A stretch of 64,000 nucleotides of DNA from Clostridiales bacterium (GTDB lineage: Bacteria > Bacillota > Clostridia > Saccharofermentanales > Saccharofermentanaceae): contig JAFSPU010000007.1 of assembly GCA_017451265.1 (NCBI GenBank), positions 62,001 through 126,000 on the forward strand, read 5' to 3'. This document shows positions 19,251 through 29,789 of this stretch, piece after piece; positions within the stretch are counted from its first letter, which is position 1, and each line of letters begins with the position of its first letter. A program made the position numbers and the translations under genes. A model generated the notes under the pieces. It was not told where the DNA came from. It did not search any database and saw only the letters and a program-made list of their open reading frames with translations.

Positions 19251-20045
19251 ATGAAGAAGTTTTTAACTATGGCTCTCGCAGCAGCAATGCTCGTTATGCC
19301 CCTTACAGCTTGTGCAGCTGAAGGTGAGGCTGAGGGTACAGCCGCAGCATCTGACGGACAGTTCGTTGTTGGTTTCGACGCTGAGTTCCCTCCTATGGGT
19401 TACATGGAAGACGGTGAGTACGTAGGTTTCGACCTCGACCTCGCAGCTGAGGTAGCTGACAGACTCGGACTCGAGTTCGTAGCACAGCCTATCGCTTGGG
19501 ATTCTAAGGACCAGGAGCTAAACTCCGGTAACATCGACTGCATCTGGAACGGTTTCACGATCAGCGGCCGTGAGAACGACTACGCTTGGACAGAAGCTTA
19601 CATGGACAACAACCAGGTTGTGGTTGTTAATGCAACTTCCGACATCGCATCTCTTGCTGACCTTGAGGGTGCAGTAGTAGCAGTTCAGAAGGATTCTTCC
19701 GGACTTGCAGCACTTGAGGATAACGCTGAGCTTATGGATTCTTTCGCAGAGCTCGTTCAGGTTGACGATTACCTTAACGCAATGCTCGAGCTTGAGTCCG
19801 GCGCTATCGATGCCATCGTAATGGACGAGATCGTAGCTCGTTTCGAGATCCAGCAGTCCGGCAGAGACTTCATCGTTCTTGACGAGGCTGTTGCTTCCGA
19901 GGAGTACGGTGTAGGTTTCGCACTCGGCAACGAGGCTCTGAGAGATCAGGTTCAGGCTACTCTCGAGGAGATGGCTGCTGACGGCACACTCGCACAGATC
20001 TCTAACGAGTGGTTCGGCGAAGACATCACAACGATCGGTAATTAA
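19251..20045 (+). CDS. amino acid ABC transporter substrate-binding lipoprotein
   Basis: 264 aa from the ATG at 19251, which has an AGAAGGG site; the upstream ATG at 19212 would precede that site. Signal peptide with lipobox LTAC. The mature part is a type 3 periplasmic-binding fold: FVVGFDAEFPPMGYMEDGEYVGFDLDLAAEVADRLGLEFVAQPIAW, IDCIWNGFTISGREN, and the GVGFALGNEALRDQV closing segment. It binds a polar amino acid outside the membrane; GIDxxxxxF-type Arg contact is present as the SGREND region. First gene of a three-gene importer with 1-base overlap to the permease. Confidence 0.92.
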   Translation: MKKFLTMALAAAMLVMPLTACAAEGEAEGTAAASDGQFVVGFDAEFPPMGYMEDGEYVGFDLDLAAEVADRLGLEFVAQPIAWDSKDQELNSGNIDCIWNGFTISGRENDYAWTEAYMDNNQVVVVNATSDIASLADLEGAVVAVQKDSSGLAALEDNAELMDSFAELVQVDDYLNAMLELESGAIDAIVMDEIVARFEIQQSGRDFIVLDEAVASEEYGVGFALGNEALRDQVQATLEEMAADGTLAQISNEWFGEDITTIGN

Positions 20046-20716
20046 TGGCTGAGTTACCTTCGACATTATCTCAGCTTGCAGGCGGATTAAGATTCACTTT
20101 AGGAATCTTCTTCCTGACATTGCTTTTTTCCATACCCCTCGGGCTGCTTGTAGCCCGGGGGCGTATGTCTAAGAACAAAATCGTCGCAGGACTTGTACGC
20201 GTATACATCTCCATCATGAGAGGCACGCCGCTGATGCTTCAGCTGCTGCTCGTTTACTTCGGCCCCTACTACATCTTCGGGGTGAAGCTCTCCGACCTGG
20301 ATGTGGGCCCGTTCAAGTACAGATTCGTGGCGACTATAATCGGTTTCTCTTTAAACTATGCTGCATACTTCGCAGAGATCTTCAGGGGAGGCATACAGTC
20401 CATGCCTGTAGGTCAGTACGAAGCAGCGCAGATACTGGGCTTCAGCCGTGCCCAGACATTCTTCAGGATCATCCTGCCGCAGGTGATCAAGCGCGTCCTG
20501 CCGTCTGTCACCAACGAAGTCATCACTCTCGTTAAGGACACGTCACTTGCACAGGTGCTTGCCGTCACCGAAATGTTCACCATGGCAAAGAACCTCGCTT
20601 CCTCGCAGGTTTCCGTCATGCCTTTCATTGCGGCGGGCGTGTTCTACTACGTTATGAACGGCATCATCGAGATCATCATGAACCGCGTCGAGAAGAAGAT
20701 GCGCTATTACTCATAA
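20045..20716 (+). CDS. amino acid ABC transporter permease (HisM/GlnP type)
   Basis: 223 aa with about five membrane helices. The N-terminal GLRFTLGIFFLTLLFSIPLGLLVA and the coupling EAA segment EAAQILGFSRAQTFFRIILPQVIKRVLPSVTNEVITLVKDTSL are typical of polar amino acid permeases. Start ATG lies inside the stop of the binding-protein gene (TAATG). It probably works as a homodimer since only one permease gene is present. Confidence 0.95.
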   Translation: MAELPSTLSQLAGGLRFTLGIFFLTLLFSIPLGLLVARGRMSKNKIVAGLVRVYISIMRGTPLMLQLLLVYFGPYYIFGVKLSDLDVGPFKYRFVATIIGFSLNYAAYFAEIFRGGIQSMPVGQYEAAQILGFSRAQTFFRIILPQVIKRVLPSVTNEVITLVKDTSLAQVLAVTEMFTMAKNLASSQVSVMPFIAAGVFYYVMNGIIEIIMNRVEKKMRYYS

Positions 20717-20725
20717 GGGGACAAT

Positions 20726-21478
20726 ATGAACGTACTTGAGATGAAAAGCATACATAAATCGTTCGGTTCCCTTGAGGTGCTTAAGGGTATCGACCTTGAA
20801 GTAAAGAAGGGTGAGGTAGTAGCCGTCATCGGTCCTTCCGGCGGCGGAAAGTCCACGCTTTTAAGGTGCGCCACCACACTCGAGTACATCGACAAGGGTG
20901 AGATAAGGATCGCGGGCGAGAAGCTCGTTTCCACTTCGCATTCAGGCCTTACTCAGTACACGGATAAGAAGAAGATACAGGAGATCAGAAGCAAGTTCGG
21001 ACTCGTGTTCCAGAACTTCAACCTGTTCCCGCACTTCTCCGTAAGAAGGAACATAACCGAGTCACTCATACACGTGCACAAGAAGAGCAGGGACGAGGCC
21101 AACGCCATCTGCGACCAGCTCTTAAAAAAGCTGGATATGTACGAGAAGGCTGACGCTTACCCGTGCAACCTTTCGGGCGGCCAGCAGCAGCGCGTTTCCA
21201 TTGCGAGAGCACTGGCACTTAACCCGGAGATACTCTTCTTCGATGAGCCCACCTCAGCGCTTGACCCCGAGCTTACCGCGGGCGTACTCAAGGTAATAAG
21301 GGAGCTGGCCGAGGAGAAGATGACGATGGTTATCGTCACGCACGAGATGGCCTTTGCCAGGGACGTCGCAGACAAGCTCGTGTTCATGGACGGCGGCGTT
21401 ATCGTGGAGCAGGGAAGCGACATCATCAGCAACCCTCAGCACGAGCGTACAAAGGAGTTCCTGGCAGGCTACGGCTGA
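20726..21478 (+). CDS. amino acid ABC transporter ATP-binding protein (GlnQ type)
   Basis: 250 aa. Walker A GPSGGGKST, Q-loop LVFQNFNLFPH, signature LSGGQQQR, Walker B LFFDEPTSALDPE and switch VTHEMAFARDV are intact. It drives the importer formed with the two genes upstream. Residues about 66-90 carry a short insertion (SGLTQYTDKKKIQEI) sometimes seen in this subfamily. RBS AAGGGGA is present before the ATG. Confidence 0.95.
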   Translation: MNVLEMKSIHKSFGSLEVLKGIDLEVKKGEVVAVIGPSGGGKSTLLRCATTLEYIDKGEIRIAGEKLVSTSHSGLTQYTDKKKIQEIRSKFGLVFQNFNLFPHFSVRRNITESLIHVHKKSRDEANAICDQLLKKLDMYEKADAYPCNLSGGQQQRVSIARALALNPEILFFDEPTSALDPELTAGVLKVIRELAEEKMTMVIVTHEMAFARDVADKLVFMDGGVIVEQGSDIISNPQHERTKEFLAGYG

Positions 21479-21499
21479 TGCCTTCGGAATGCCTGTTAA

Positions 21500-21528
21500 T
21501 TGACATATTACGGTTCAAGTGTTTTAAT
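21500..21528 (+). promoter_or_regulatory. sigma-A promoter for the ilv operon
   Basis: Perfect TTGACA (21500-21505), 17-base spacer, TTTAAT (21523-21528). It lies directly before the T-box leader, as expected. Confidence 0.8.
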
Positions 21529-21540
21529 TATTGAAAGGCG

Positions 21541-21810
21541 CTGAAGGGAAAAAAGATGCGCGTCCCCTGTTAAGAGAGCCGGCGGTTGGTGCGAGACGGT
21601 ACAGGAAGCGTAATGATAAGTCATCCCGGAGCCATAAGACTTAAAGTTAATTCGAGTAGGTCTTATCGGGTTCTCCCGTTACAGAGAAAGGTGTTGATAG
21701 ACACCGCTGAGTGAGGTCCATGACCTAAGAAGAGTGGTACCGCGGAAATAAGTCTTTTCGTCTCTTCTTCGTGCAGATTTTATCTGCTGCGAAGAGGAGA
21801 CTTTTATTTT
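21541..21810 (+). ncRNA. T-box riboswitch leader of ilvBNCD
   Basis: Stem I begins near 21541 and holds the AGAGAGCCGGCGGTTGG distal part. The T-box sequence AGAGTGGTACCGCGG is at 21731-21745. Its UGGU bulge would pair with a tRNA ending in ACCA, fitting discriminator A. By hand folding (GGGA at 21546-21549 with TCCC at 21624-21627) the specifier is most likely GUC (21620-21622, valine), followed by A. AUC (isoleucine, 21623-21625) is the alternative. Uncharged tRNA would bind and stop the terminator from forming. This 353-base gene-free stretch (21479-21831) thus holds promoter, T-box and terminator. Confidence 0.93.
21760..21810 (+). terminator. T-box regulated terminator
   Basis: A long stem pairs 21760-21776 with 21786-21801 (GTCTC... 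with ...GAGAC) and is followed by TTTTATTTT. It is the terminator alternative to the antiterminator formed around the T-box sequence. Confidence 0.85.
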
Positions 21811-21831
21811 ACAGAAAAAGGAGAGAACGTC

Positions 21832-23508
21832 ATGAAACTCAAAGGAGCGGAAATCGTAGTCGAGACGCTTATCGAGCAGAACATAAAGACGATCTTCGGT
21901 TACCCGGGCGGTACCGTAATCGATATTTATGATCAGCTCTACAAGAAGAGCGACCGCATCAACCACGTCCTGACAGCACACGAGCAGGGCGCAGCACATG
22001 CAGCTGACGGTTATGCGAGAGCAACAGGTGATATCGGTGTCGTCCTTGCGACATCAGGCCCCGGTGCGACGAACCTCGTCACAGGCATCGCGACTGCTTA
22101 TCTTGATTCCGTACCTCTTCTTGCCATAACGGGTAACGTTCCCAACACCCTTATCGGAAGAGACAGTTTCCAGGAGATCGATATCACAGGTATCACGCTT
22201 CCCATCACGAAGCATAACTTCCTGGTACATGATGTAGAGGATCTTGCAGATACGATCAGAGAGGCCATCAGGATCGCCAAGTCCGGCCGTCCAGGTCCCG
22301 TACTCGTTGATATCCCGAAGGATGTTCAGCAGGCAGCATGCGAGTTCGCTTATAAGGCACCCGTAGAGAAGACACCTCTTAAGCTTGCAGACGATAAGCT
22401 TGTTCACGATGCGGCTAAGCTTATCGCAGAGTCCGCAAGGCCTTATATCTATTTCGGAGGCGGTGCTGTAAGAGCAGGTGCAGGCGCACTTATCTCTGAA
22501 CTTGCAGATAAGATCGATGCAGTTATCGGCTGCTCCATGATGGGCTTGTCCGAGCTTCCCACGCAGCTTGACAGATTCCTCGGCATGCAGGGCATGCACG
22601 GCCATTACGCTTCTTCCAAGGCCATGGCTAAGGCTGACCTCATCATCGGCGTAGGCGTTCGTTTCTCAGACCGTGCCACAGGTGATACCGAGAAGTTCTC
22701 CAAGGGTGCGCGTAAGATCCAGATTGATGCTGACTTCGCTGAGCTCGGCAAGAACGTAGACCTTGAGCTCGGCTGCGCATGTGACATCGCAGACTTCTTA
22801 AGAAAGCTTATCGATGCAGTTGATTACAAGCGTAATCCTAACTGGATGGCAAAGATCGAAAAGCTAAGAGACCAGGAGGCTTCCCAGGAGTTTGAGAACT
22901 TCCTGCCCAGAGATGCAGTAAGAGCAGCCGCTGCCATCAATGATGATGATACTGATATCGTTACCGACGTAGGACAGCATCAGATGTGGGTAGCCCAGTA
23001 CTACGAGTTCAAGAAGAAGAGAACATGGATCTCCTCCGGCGGCCTCGGAACGATGGGCTTCGGCATGGGCGCTGCTATCGGCGCTGCATACGGCAGCAAG
23101 AAGAGAACAGTTCTTTTCACGGGTGACGGAAGCTTCGGCATGAACCTGAATGAGCTTGCCACGGCAGTTACATACAACGTTCCCGTTACTATAGTTCTGT
23201 TAAACAACGGCGTTCTCGGCATGGTAAGACAGTGGCAGACACTGTTCTATAACAAGACTTATTCGAACACCACTCTCGACAGAAAGACTGACTTCGTTAA
23301 GCTCGCTGAAAGCTTCGGTGCTGAGGGCTATCACGCCGAGAACCTTGATGAGTTCAAGGCTGCTTTCGAGAAGGCTGCAGCTGCTGAGGGACCGGTACTC
23401 ATCGATCTTACGATTGACAAGGATGATCTGGTTATGCCTATGATGAAGCCGGGCGGATCATTCGACAGGCTTATACTTGCGACAGAGGAGGAGAACAGAC
23501 ATGAGTAA
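21832..23508 (+). CDS. ilvB: acetolactate synthase large subunit
   Basis: 558 aa, ThDP enzyme making acetolactate/acetohydroxybutyrate, the first common step of Val, Leu and Ile synthesis. N-terminal domain with FGYPGGTVIDIYD and the ThDP-activating Glu51 in TAHEQGAAHAADGYAR. The FAD-binding middle domain carries GVRFSDRATGD. The C-terminal ThDP/Mg site is GDGSFGMNLNELATA...LLNNGVLGMVRQWQ. A GGAGA site precedes the ATG. It overlaps ilvN by 8 bases. Confidence 0.96.
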   Translation: MKLKGAEIVVETLIEQNIKTIFGYPGGTVIDIYDQLYKKSDRINHVLTAHEQGAAHAADGYARATGDIGVVLATSGPGATNLVTGIATAYLDSVPLLAITGNVPNTLIGRDSFQEIDITGITLPITKHNFLVHDVEDLADTIREAIRIAKSGRPGPVLVDIPKDVQQAACEFAYKAPVEKTPLKLADDKLVHDAAKLIAESARPYIYFGGGAVRAGAGALISELADKIDAVIGCSMMGLSELPTQLDRFLGMQGMHGHYASSKAMAKADLIIGVGVRFSDRATGDTEKFSKGARKIQIDADFAELGKNVDLELGCACDIADFLRKLIDAVDYKRNPNWMAKIEKLRDQEASQEFENFLPRDAVRAAAAINDDDTDIVTDVGQHQMWVAQYYEFKKKRTWISSGGLGTMGFGMGAAIGAAYGSKKRTVLFTGDGSFGMNLNELATAVTYNVPVTIVLLNNGVLGMVRQWQTLFYNKTYSNTTLDRKTDFVKLAESFGAEGYHAENLDEFKAAFEKAAAAEGPVLIDLTIDKDDLVMPMMKPGGSFDRLILATEEENRHE

Positions 23509-24004
23509 GAATAATTTCGTTATCGCTGTTTATGTCGAGAATAAATACGGTGTTCTCACCCGTGTCACAAGCATGTTCACACGCCGCGGTTTTAATATCG
23601 ACACTCTTACCGTGGGCGAGACAGAGTCTCCCGAATATTCGAGAATTACCATCTCCCTTTCGGGTGACAGAACAGACCGTATGCAACTTGTTAGTCAATT
23701 GACCAAGTTATATAATGTCAAGAAGGTTGAAGTGCTGTCGAACGAGGAAGCTATCAAGAGAGAGCTTCTGCTCATCAAGGTTAAGAATGACCTGGAGCAC
23801 CGCTCCGAGATCATGGACGCAGTTAACGTATTCAAGGCCAAGACCGTAGACTATTCGTCACAGGCAATGTGCTTTGAGGTTACCGGCGATTCCAACAAGA
23901 TCGATGCTTTCATCGATAACATGAAGCCTTTCGGTATCATCGAGATGTGCCGTACGGGTATTGTGGCTCTTGAGCGCGGTCCCGACAGCATTCTGTCTGA
24001 ATGA
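23501..24004 (+). CDS. ilvN: acetolactate synthase small (regulatory) subunit
   Basis: 167 aa, normal for IlvH/IlvN. The ATG at 23501 follows GGAGGAG; the upstream frame lies within ilvB. N-terminal ACT domain (VYVENKYGVLTRVTSMFTRRGFNIDTLTVGETESPEYSRITI) binds valine for feedback inhibition in the family; the C-terminal domain has LIKVKNDLEHRSEIMDAV and FGIIEMCRTGIVALERG. It activates IlvB. Confidence 0.96.
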   Translation: MSKNNFVIAVYVENKYGVLTRVTSMFTRRGFNIDTLTVGETESPEYSRITISLSGDRTDRMQLVSQLTKLYNVKKVEVLSNEEAIKRELLLIKVKNDLEHRSEIMDAVNVFKAKTVDYSSQAMCFEVTGDSNKIDAFIDNMKPFGIIEMCRTGIVALERGPDSILSE

Positions 24005-24021
24005 TACGATCACTTAAGTAA

Positions 24022-25071
<1,050 letters not shown>

Positions 25072-25096
25072 TTGTTAAGGTAGTTTATAATAGTAA

Positions 25097-25125
25097 GAGG
25101 CCGTGCAAATGTGCGGCCTCTTTTT
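25097..25125 (+). terminator. hairpin terminator between ilvC and ilvD
   Basis: GAGGCCG (25097-25103) pairs with CGGCCTC (25114-25120), followed by five T. A TATAAT (25086-25091) lies just before it, so a promoter there would start RNA inside the hairpin and escape it. It may lower or separately tune ilvD expression. Confidence 0.8.
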
Positions 25126-25144
25126 GAAAGAAGGTACAGAAGAT

Positions 25145-26806
25145 ATGATCAAGGATACTATAGTTGACGGTTTTGCAAATGCGCCTCACAGGTCTTTATA
25201 CCATGCTCTTGGATTGACCAAGGAAGAACTCGAGAGACCTCTCATCGGAATTGTAAGTTCATACAATGAGATAGTCCCCGGCCACATGAACATAGATAAG
25301 ATCGTCGAGGCTGTTAAGGCGGGCGTAAGGCTTGCCGGCGGTACTCCCATCGTGTTCCCGGCAATCGCTGTCTGCGACGGTATCGCAATGGGTCATATCG
25401 GTATGAAATATTCTCTTGTAACAAGAGATCTTATTGCGGATTCAACGGAGGCCATGGCAATGGCTCACGGTTTTGACGGACTTGTCATGGTTCCGAACTG
25501 CGATAAGAATGTTCCCGGACTTCTCATGGCAGCGGCAAGGCTTAATCTTCCTACTGTTTTTGTAAGTGGCGGTCCCATGCTCGCGGGCAGGGTAGACGGA
25601 AAGAAGCGTTCACTCTCCGCGATGTTCGAGGCAACAGGAGCTTATGCAGCAGGCAAGATGGATGCCGAGAAGCTCGAGGAGTTCGTTAACAAGGTTTGCC
25701 CCTCATGCGGCTCCTGCTCAGGCATGTACACAGCCAACTCAATGAACTGCTTGACCGAGGTCCTCGGCATGGCGCTGTCAGGCAACGGTACCATCCCGGC
25801 GCCTTACTCCGACAGACTCATCCTTGCAAAGCATGCAGGTATGCAGGTAATGGAGTGCGTTAAGAACAACATCCGTCCGAGAGACATCATGACGGCGGAG
25901 GCTTTCGAAAATGCCATCGCGGCTGACATGGCTATCGGCTGTTCAACAAACTCCATGCTTCACATTCCTGCTATCGCCAACGAGTGCGGCATTAAGATCG
26001 ACCTTGACCACATCAATGAGATTTCCGCGAGAACTCCCAATATCTGCCACCTCGCTCCTGCAGGCCCGACTTACATGGAGGACCTGAACGAGGCAGGCGG
26101 CATCTATGCCGTTATGAAGGAGCTTCTTGATGAGGGTCTGCTCTACGGCAATGTCATGACGGTAACCGGCAAGACCCTGCGTGAGAATGTACAGTACTGC
26201 AAGGTTATGGATCCCGAAGTTATAAGACCTCTGGACAACCCGTTCATGAAGGAAGGCGGGCTTGCCATCCTCAAGGGTAATCTCGCACCTGACGGCTGCG
26301 TAGTTAAGAGATCTGCCGTTGCTCCCGAGATGCTCGTTCATGAAGGTCCGGCAAGATGCTTCAACAGTGAGGAAGAGGCTATCGCCTTCATCTATTCGGG
26401 CAAGGTTCAGGCAGGAGACGTTATCGTTATAAGATACGAAGGTCCTGCAGGAGGCCCCGGAATGAGAGAGATGCTCTCACCGACATCAGCTATCGCAGGT
26501 GCAGGTCTTGATAAGGATGTAGCGCTCATCACTGACGGAAGATTCTCAGGAGCTACAAGAGGCGCGTCCATCGGACACGTAAGCCCCGAGGCTATCTCCG
26601 GCGGTAACATCGCTTACGTTAAGGACGGCGATATCATCTCCATCAACATTCCTGAGTATAAGATCGAGCTTAAGGTTTCCGATGAAGAACTTGCCGAGCG
26701 CAAGAAGACAATGAAGCTTCTTGAGAAGCCGGAACTTACAGGATATCTCAAGCGTTATTCAAAGATGGTCTCATCAGCCGATAAAGGTGCTATAATTAAT
26801 TATTGA
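25145..26806 (+). CDS. ilvD: dihydroxy-acid dehydratase
   Basis: 553 aa from the ATG at 25145 (AAGAAGG upstream). Fe-S dehydratase for the third common step of branched-chain amino acid synthesis. Cluster and active-site motifs: [43 protein letters not shown], and the C-terminal [12 protein letters not shown] and [23 protein letters not shown]. Spaced 73 bases from ilvC with an intervening hairpin. Confidence 0.97.
   Translation: MIKDTIVDGFANAPHRSLYHALGLTKEELERPLIGIVSSYNEIVPGHMNIDKIVEAVKAGVRLAGGTPIVFPAIAVCDGIAMGHIGMKYSLVTRDLIADSTEAMAMAHGFDGLVMVPNCDKNVPGLLMAAARLNLPTVFVSGGPMLAGRVDGKKRSLSAMFEATGAYAAGKMDAEKLEEFVNKVCPSCGSCSGMYTANSMNCLTEVLGMALSGNGTIPAPYSDRLILAKHAGMQVMECVKNNIRPRDIMTAEAFENAIAADMAIGCSTNSMLHIPAIANECGIKIDLDHINEISARTPNICHLAPAGPTYMEDLNEAGGIYAVMKELLDEGLLYGNVMTVTGKTLRENVQYCKVMDPEVIRPLDNPFMKEGGLAILKGNLAPDGCVVKRSAVAPEMLVHEGPARCFNSEEEAIAFIYSGKVQAGDVIVIRYEGPAGGPGMREMLSPTSAIAGAGLDKDVALITDGRFSGATRGASIGHVSPEAISGGNIAYVKDGDIISINIPEYKIELKVSDEELAERKKTMKLLEKPELTGYLKRYSKMVSSADKGAIINY
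26788..26796 (+). promoter_or_regulatory. extended -10 promoter inside the end of ilvD
   Basis: TGCTATAAT at 26788-26796, with no clear -35. It would start RNA about 20 bases before the HD-GYP gene, giving that gene its own transcription. Confidence 0.5.
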
Positions 26807-26822
26807 TAAAAATTTTTGATTA

Positions 26823-28031
26823 ATGCACATGAAGACTAAACAGAACAACGCGACCAGGATACTGATACTTCTTTTCGTTTTGCTGCTGGCAATGACAGCG
26901 GCTTATGCCATGTATATCGGAAAGAGTGCCATGGAGGTAAGAAGATTCGGTTCCGGTGATTCTGATATGTCTTTGGAGGTAACGAATCCCGAGGGCAAGG
27001 TCTGGGACGATATGTACAGATATCCCGGCATGCCGTGCGGCGCTGAGTATTCCTTCGTTGTTAATAACGGTGATGCCAGAAAGCTTACCGACTGGTCCGT
27101 AAGAATAGACTTTGATGCTCCGTTCGAGATCGATTCTTCCTGGAATGGTGAGTACCTCATCGAGGGTAATTCTCTCGTATTCTCTCCTGATCAGGAGATG
27201 AGCCTGGTGGAGTTAGATGATGACTGTTACTTCGGTGCGGTTCTGTATTCCAGACACCTTCTGAATGTCAATTCCTATACCATCATGGGTAAGATGCCTC
27301 TTGATCCCGCATCAATGCCTTTTACTTATATCCTGGCAGCAATGTATCTTCTGTGGCTGATCTATGTCGGATCTTCGATCCTTTCCAAGCAGAAGATCGA
27401 GAAGATGCAGCAGCAAAGAGATCATGATATGGAGATCCTTAACCAGTCGATCAGAACGTTTACGTCCTTCATCGATGCCAAGGACAGCTATACCAGAAAC
27501 CATTCCATCCGAGTCGCCATCTATGCCAAGGAGCTCGGTCGAAGGATCGGACTTGATGAGGAAGAACTGCAGAATCTTTATTACGGTACTCTTCTTCATG
27601 ACGTAGGTAAGATCGGTATCCCTGATGAGATCTTAGGTAACGAGGGCCGTCTTACTCCAGAAGAGTATGACATCATCAAGACTCATCCTCTGAAGGGCGT
27701 GGAGATGCTCGAGCACTTCACGGCTATTCCTAATATCTCAGACTGTGCTCATTACCATCATGAAAGATACGACGGTAAGGGATATCCCGAAGGCTTCACC
27801 AGAGAGCAGATCCCTCTGTTCGGACGTATCGCTGCTATTGCCGATTCATTTGATGTTATGTCCTTGGACAGAAAGTACCAGAAGGCTCTTAAGCGTGATG
27901 AGATCATCGAGGAGCTGAATAACAATGCAGGTACTCAGTTTGATCCCAAGCTTGTTCCTGTCATGATCGATATGCTTAACGACGGATTCACAGATAAGAT
28001 CCGTGAGGAGTACGGTCCTACGGACGACTGA
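26823..28031 (+). CDS. HD-GYP domain phosphodiesterase with CBM2-like ectodomain
   Basis: 402 aa. Membrane helix 1 (11-31), extracytoplasmic domain (32-165), helix 2 (167-187), a short coiled stretch, then a full HD-GYP domain (about 208-395). Key residues are HD at 259-260 in LLHDVGKIGIP, HH at 312-313 and GYP at 320-322 in YDGKGYPEGF, and RIAAIADSFDVM. It should hydrolyse cyclic di-GMP. The ectodomain has the family-2 carbohydrate-binding-module look (YSFVVNNGDARKLTDWSVRIDF, SSWNGEYLIEGNSLVF, CYFGAVLYS), so it may sense a polysaccharide. No clear Shine-Dalgarno precedes the ATG; a second ATG is two codons on. Confidence 0.85.
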   Translation: MHMKTKQNNATRILILLFVLLLAMTAAYAMYIGKSAMEVRRFGSGDSDMSLEVTNPEGKVWDDMYRYPGMPCGAEYSFVVNNGDARKLTDWSVRIDFDAPFEIDSSWNGEYLIEGNSLVFSPDQEMSLVELDDDCYFGAVLYSRHLLNVNSYTIMGKMPLDPASMPFTYILAAMYLLWLIYVGSSILSKQKIEKMQQQRDHDMEILNQSIRTFTSFIDAKDSYTRNHSIRVAIYAKELGRRIGLDEEELQNLYYGTLLHDVGKIGIPDEILGNEGRLTPEEYDIIKTHPLKGVEMLEHFTAIPNISDCAHYHHERYDGKGYPEGFTREQIPLFGRIAAIADSFDVMSLDRKYQKALKRDEIIEELNNNAGTQFDPKLVPVMIDMLNDGFTDKIREEYGPTDD

Positions 28032-28035
28032 TCCG

Positions 28036-29238
28036 TTACATAAAGTACTTCACTATGTCAGGCAGATAGTAAGAAACGAAGTCTCCCAGGCAGACCATTA
28101 CGAAGCACCAGAACATAGGAGAACGCACACAGTTTCCGATTACTTTGCCGGTCGAAGGTTCGTCCGGCTTTTTATACGGCGTAAACTTCTTGCGGAATAC
28201 AAAGTACAGAACGATTCCCGTAACAGCCAGCGCTGCCAGGAAAAGCATCCATAAAGTCAGTGCATACAGATATAAAAGGATGTCTTGGGGAAGATCTTCG
28301 ATATCTTCCAGCACATCCATATAAGGCAGAAGCTTCTGGTAAAGAGTGACCGAGACTATGGATGTGGACAGGTTCATCGTCATGTGAAGGATAGCCGAAT
28401 AGATCACGCTGCCGCTTCTTATGTATATGAATGCGAACATCATTCCAATGAGCGTTGCAAAAAAGAACTGGCTGAAGTTTCCGTGGAACAGCCCGAACAT
28501 GAAACCCGACAGGATTATGGAGAAGATCTCGCCGTGCCTGATCGTCCTGTCTATAAGAAGCTTTCTGAATATCAGCTCTTCAAATAACGGTCCCACTATG
28601 CCTACGATAAGCACTCTTTCAAGCAGTGTGGAAGATGACATGATCTGAGCCAGGTCATCAAGCTCGGACTCGCCGTTCTCGAAAGGCTTGGTAAGCAAGG
28701 AGTCTATAGGAAGTCCCAGCAGTATGCCTACAAGGCAAAGGCCGCACATTACCGTCAGGCAAAGAAGCATGAAGGTGAACGTGAGCTTTCTTTTCTCAAT
28801 CTTCATCTTAGGTACTTTTCTTAAGCTTAAAGCAAGCAGGGGGAAACCCGTCACGTAGATAGTAAGCGCCGTGATGACAAGCGACACCAGCGAGATGTGG
28901 TCGCCCGCGAACTCTCGTGAGTCCGGTATCAGCGAGTACATCAAAAGCTGAAAGGTAACAGGGAGGATGCCGAGTAGGACGGCAAAGAAGGTATACCTGA
29001 TGCAGACAGCGTCGGCGCACTCTGTCATGGGGTCATATATGCGGTTTACCCGGGCTGTCACCAGCAAAAGCACGATGGCGATCACACCAGTTACGGCGGT
29101 GGCGGCAACAGAAGCCAGGGAAAGCTGCCTTCCCAGGTCATTTTCAAAAGCGACATTCATGATGATGTGCGCGGCCGCGTATAGGAGTGATGCCGCGAAA
29201 GCCACCCACGGCATAACCTTATTCTTCTTAACGTCCAT
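28036..29238 (-). CDS. CPBP family intramembrane metalloprotease
   Basis: 400 aa, eight or more membrane helices. Starts at the ATG at 29238, which has GGAGGGA upstream; the longer frame to 29280 starts without one. Motifs of the CPBP (CAAX/ABI) family: GPLFEELIFRKLL (Glu220, Glu221, Arg225), FGLFHGN (His252) and LHMTMN (His285, Asn289). Family members cleave prenylated or other peptides in the membrane and often act in bacteriocin self-immunity; no bacteriocin gene is near. It is convergent with the HD-GYP gene and divergent from the YunG-like gene. Confidence 0.88.
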   Translation of the reverse strand: MDVKKNKVMPWVAFAASLLYAAAHIIMNVAFENDLGRQLSLASVAATAVTGVIAIVLLLVTARVNRIYDPMTECADAVCIRYTFFAVLLGILPVTFQLLMYSLIPDSREFAGDHISLVSLVITALTIYVTGFPLLALSLRKVPKMKIEKRKLTFTFMLLCLTVMCGLCLVGILLGLPIDSLLTKPFENGESELDDLAQIMSSSTLLERVLIVGIVGPLFEELIFRKLLIDRTIRHGEIFSIILSGFMFGLFHGNFSQFFFATLIGMMFAFIYIRSGSVIYSAILHMTMNLSTSIVSVTLYQKLLPYMDVLEDIEDLPQDILLYLYALTLWMLFLAALAVTGIVLYFVFRKKFTPYKKPDEPSTGKVIGNCVRSPMFWCFVMVCLGDFVSYYLPDIVKYFM

Positions 29239-29323
29239 TTCTATCCCTCCAAGCATTGACATACCGAAGCAACATGCCATACTAATTATACTTACGGGTA
29301 TAAATGCAGTAAAGGAAACAAAA

Positions 29324-29788
29324 ATGTCTGAAGATAAGCATTATAACTTCTACGGCTGGCAGAACGCCGATGTCCTTCCCAAGGATCCCGCTTACAGCGC
29401 AGCCGGTACTCCTCGAGATTTTTACGATATACTGGACAGACTCTGGTGCAGGCAGACCTGCGCCCCAAGGATGCAGGACGAGTGGAGCGAGGATAACAAG
29501 ACTTTAGGACAGTGTTCCATCACGGCTTTCCTCGTGCAGGACATCTACGGCGGCACCGTGTACGGCATCTTAAGACCCGGCGGCAACTACCACTGTTATA
29601 ACGACGTTGACGGTCACGTGTTTGATCTGACTTCCGAGCAGTTTGGGGAAGAGGCGAAGAGCCTCGTGTATGAGGGTAATCCCGTGCAGGAGCGTGCGGT
29701 GCACTTTGCCAAGGAAGAGAAGACGCTTCGCTATGAGCACCTTAAAAGGGCGGCCCGTGAAGCTCTCGGCATAAAGGAGGACGCTTAA
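29324..29788 (+). CDS. YunG-like family protein
   Basis: 154 aa from the ATG at 29324; the open frame extends upstream but there it is antisense to the protease gene and unlikely to be coding. The core DILDRLWCRQTC, NKTLGQCSITAFLVQDIYGG and YHCYNDVDGHVFDLTSEQF resembles the YunG family of Bacillota, whose fold suggests a papain-like arrangement of GQC and H (YHCYN). The biochemical role is unknown. It is cytosolic and sits just before the DUF815 ATPase with a shared strong Shine-Dalgarno between them. Confidence 0.7.
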   Translation: MSEDKHYNFYGWQNADVLPKDPAYSAAGTPRDFYDILDRLWCRQTCAPRMQDEWSEDNKTLGQCSITAFLVQDIYGGTVYGILRPGGNYHCYNDVDGHVFDLTSEQFGEEAKSLVYEGNPVQERAVHFAKEEKTLRYEHLKRAAREALGIKEDA

Positions 29789-29789
29789 A

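Noticed and set aside
28967..29323. Long N-terminal extension of the YunG-like gene frame
   Set aside because: It is antisense to the CPBP protease gene, composition is not protein-like, and a proper ATG lies at 29324.
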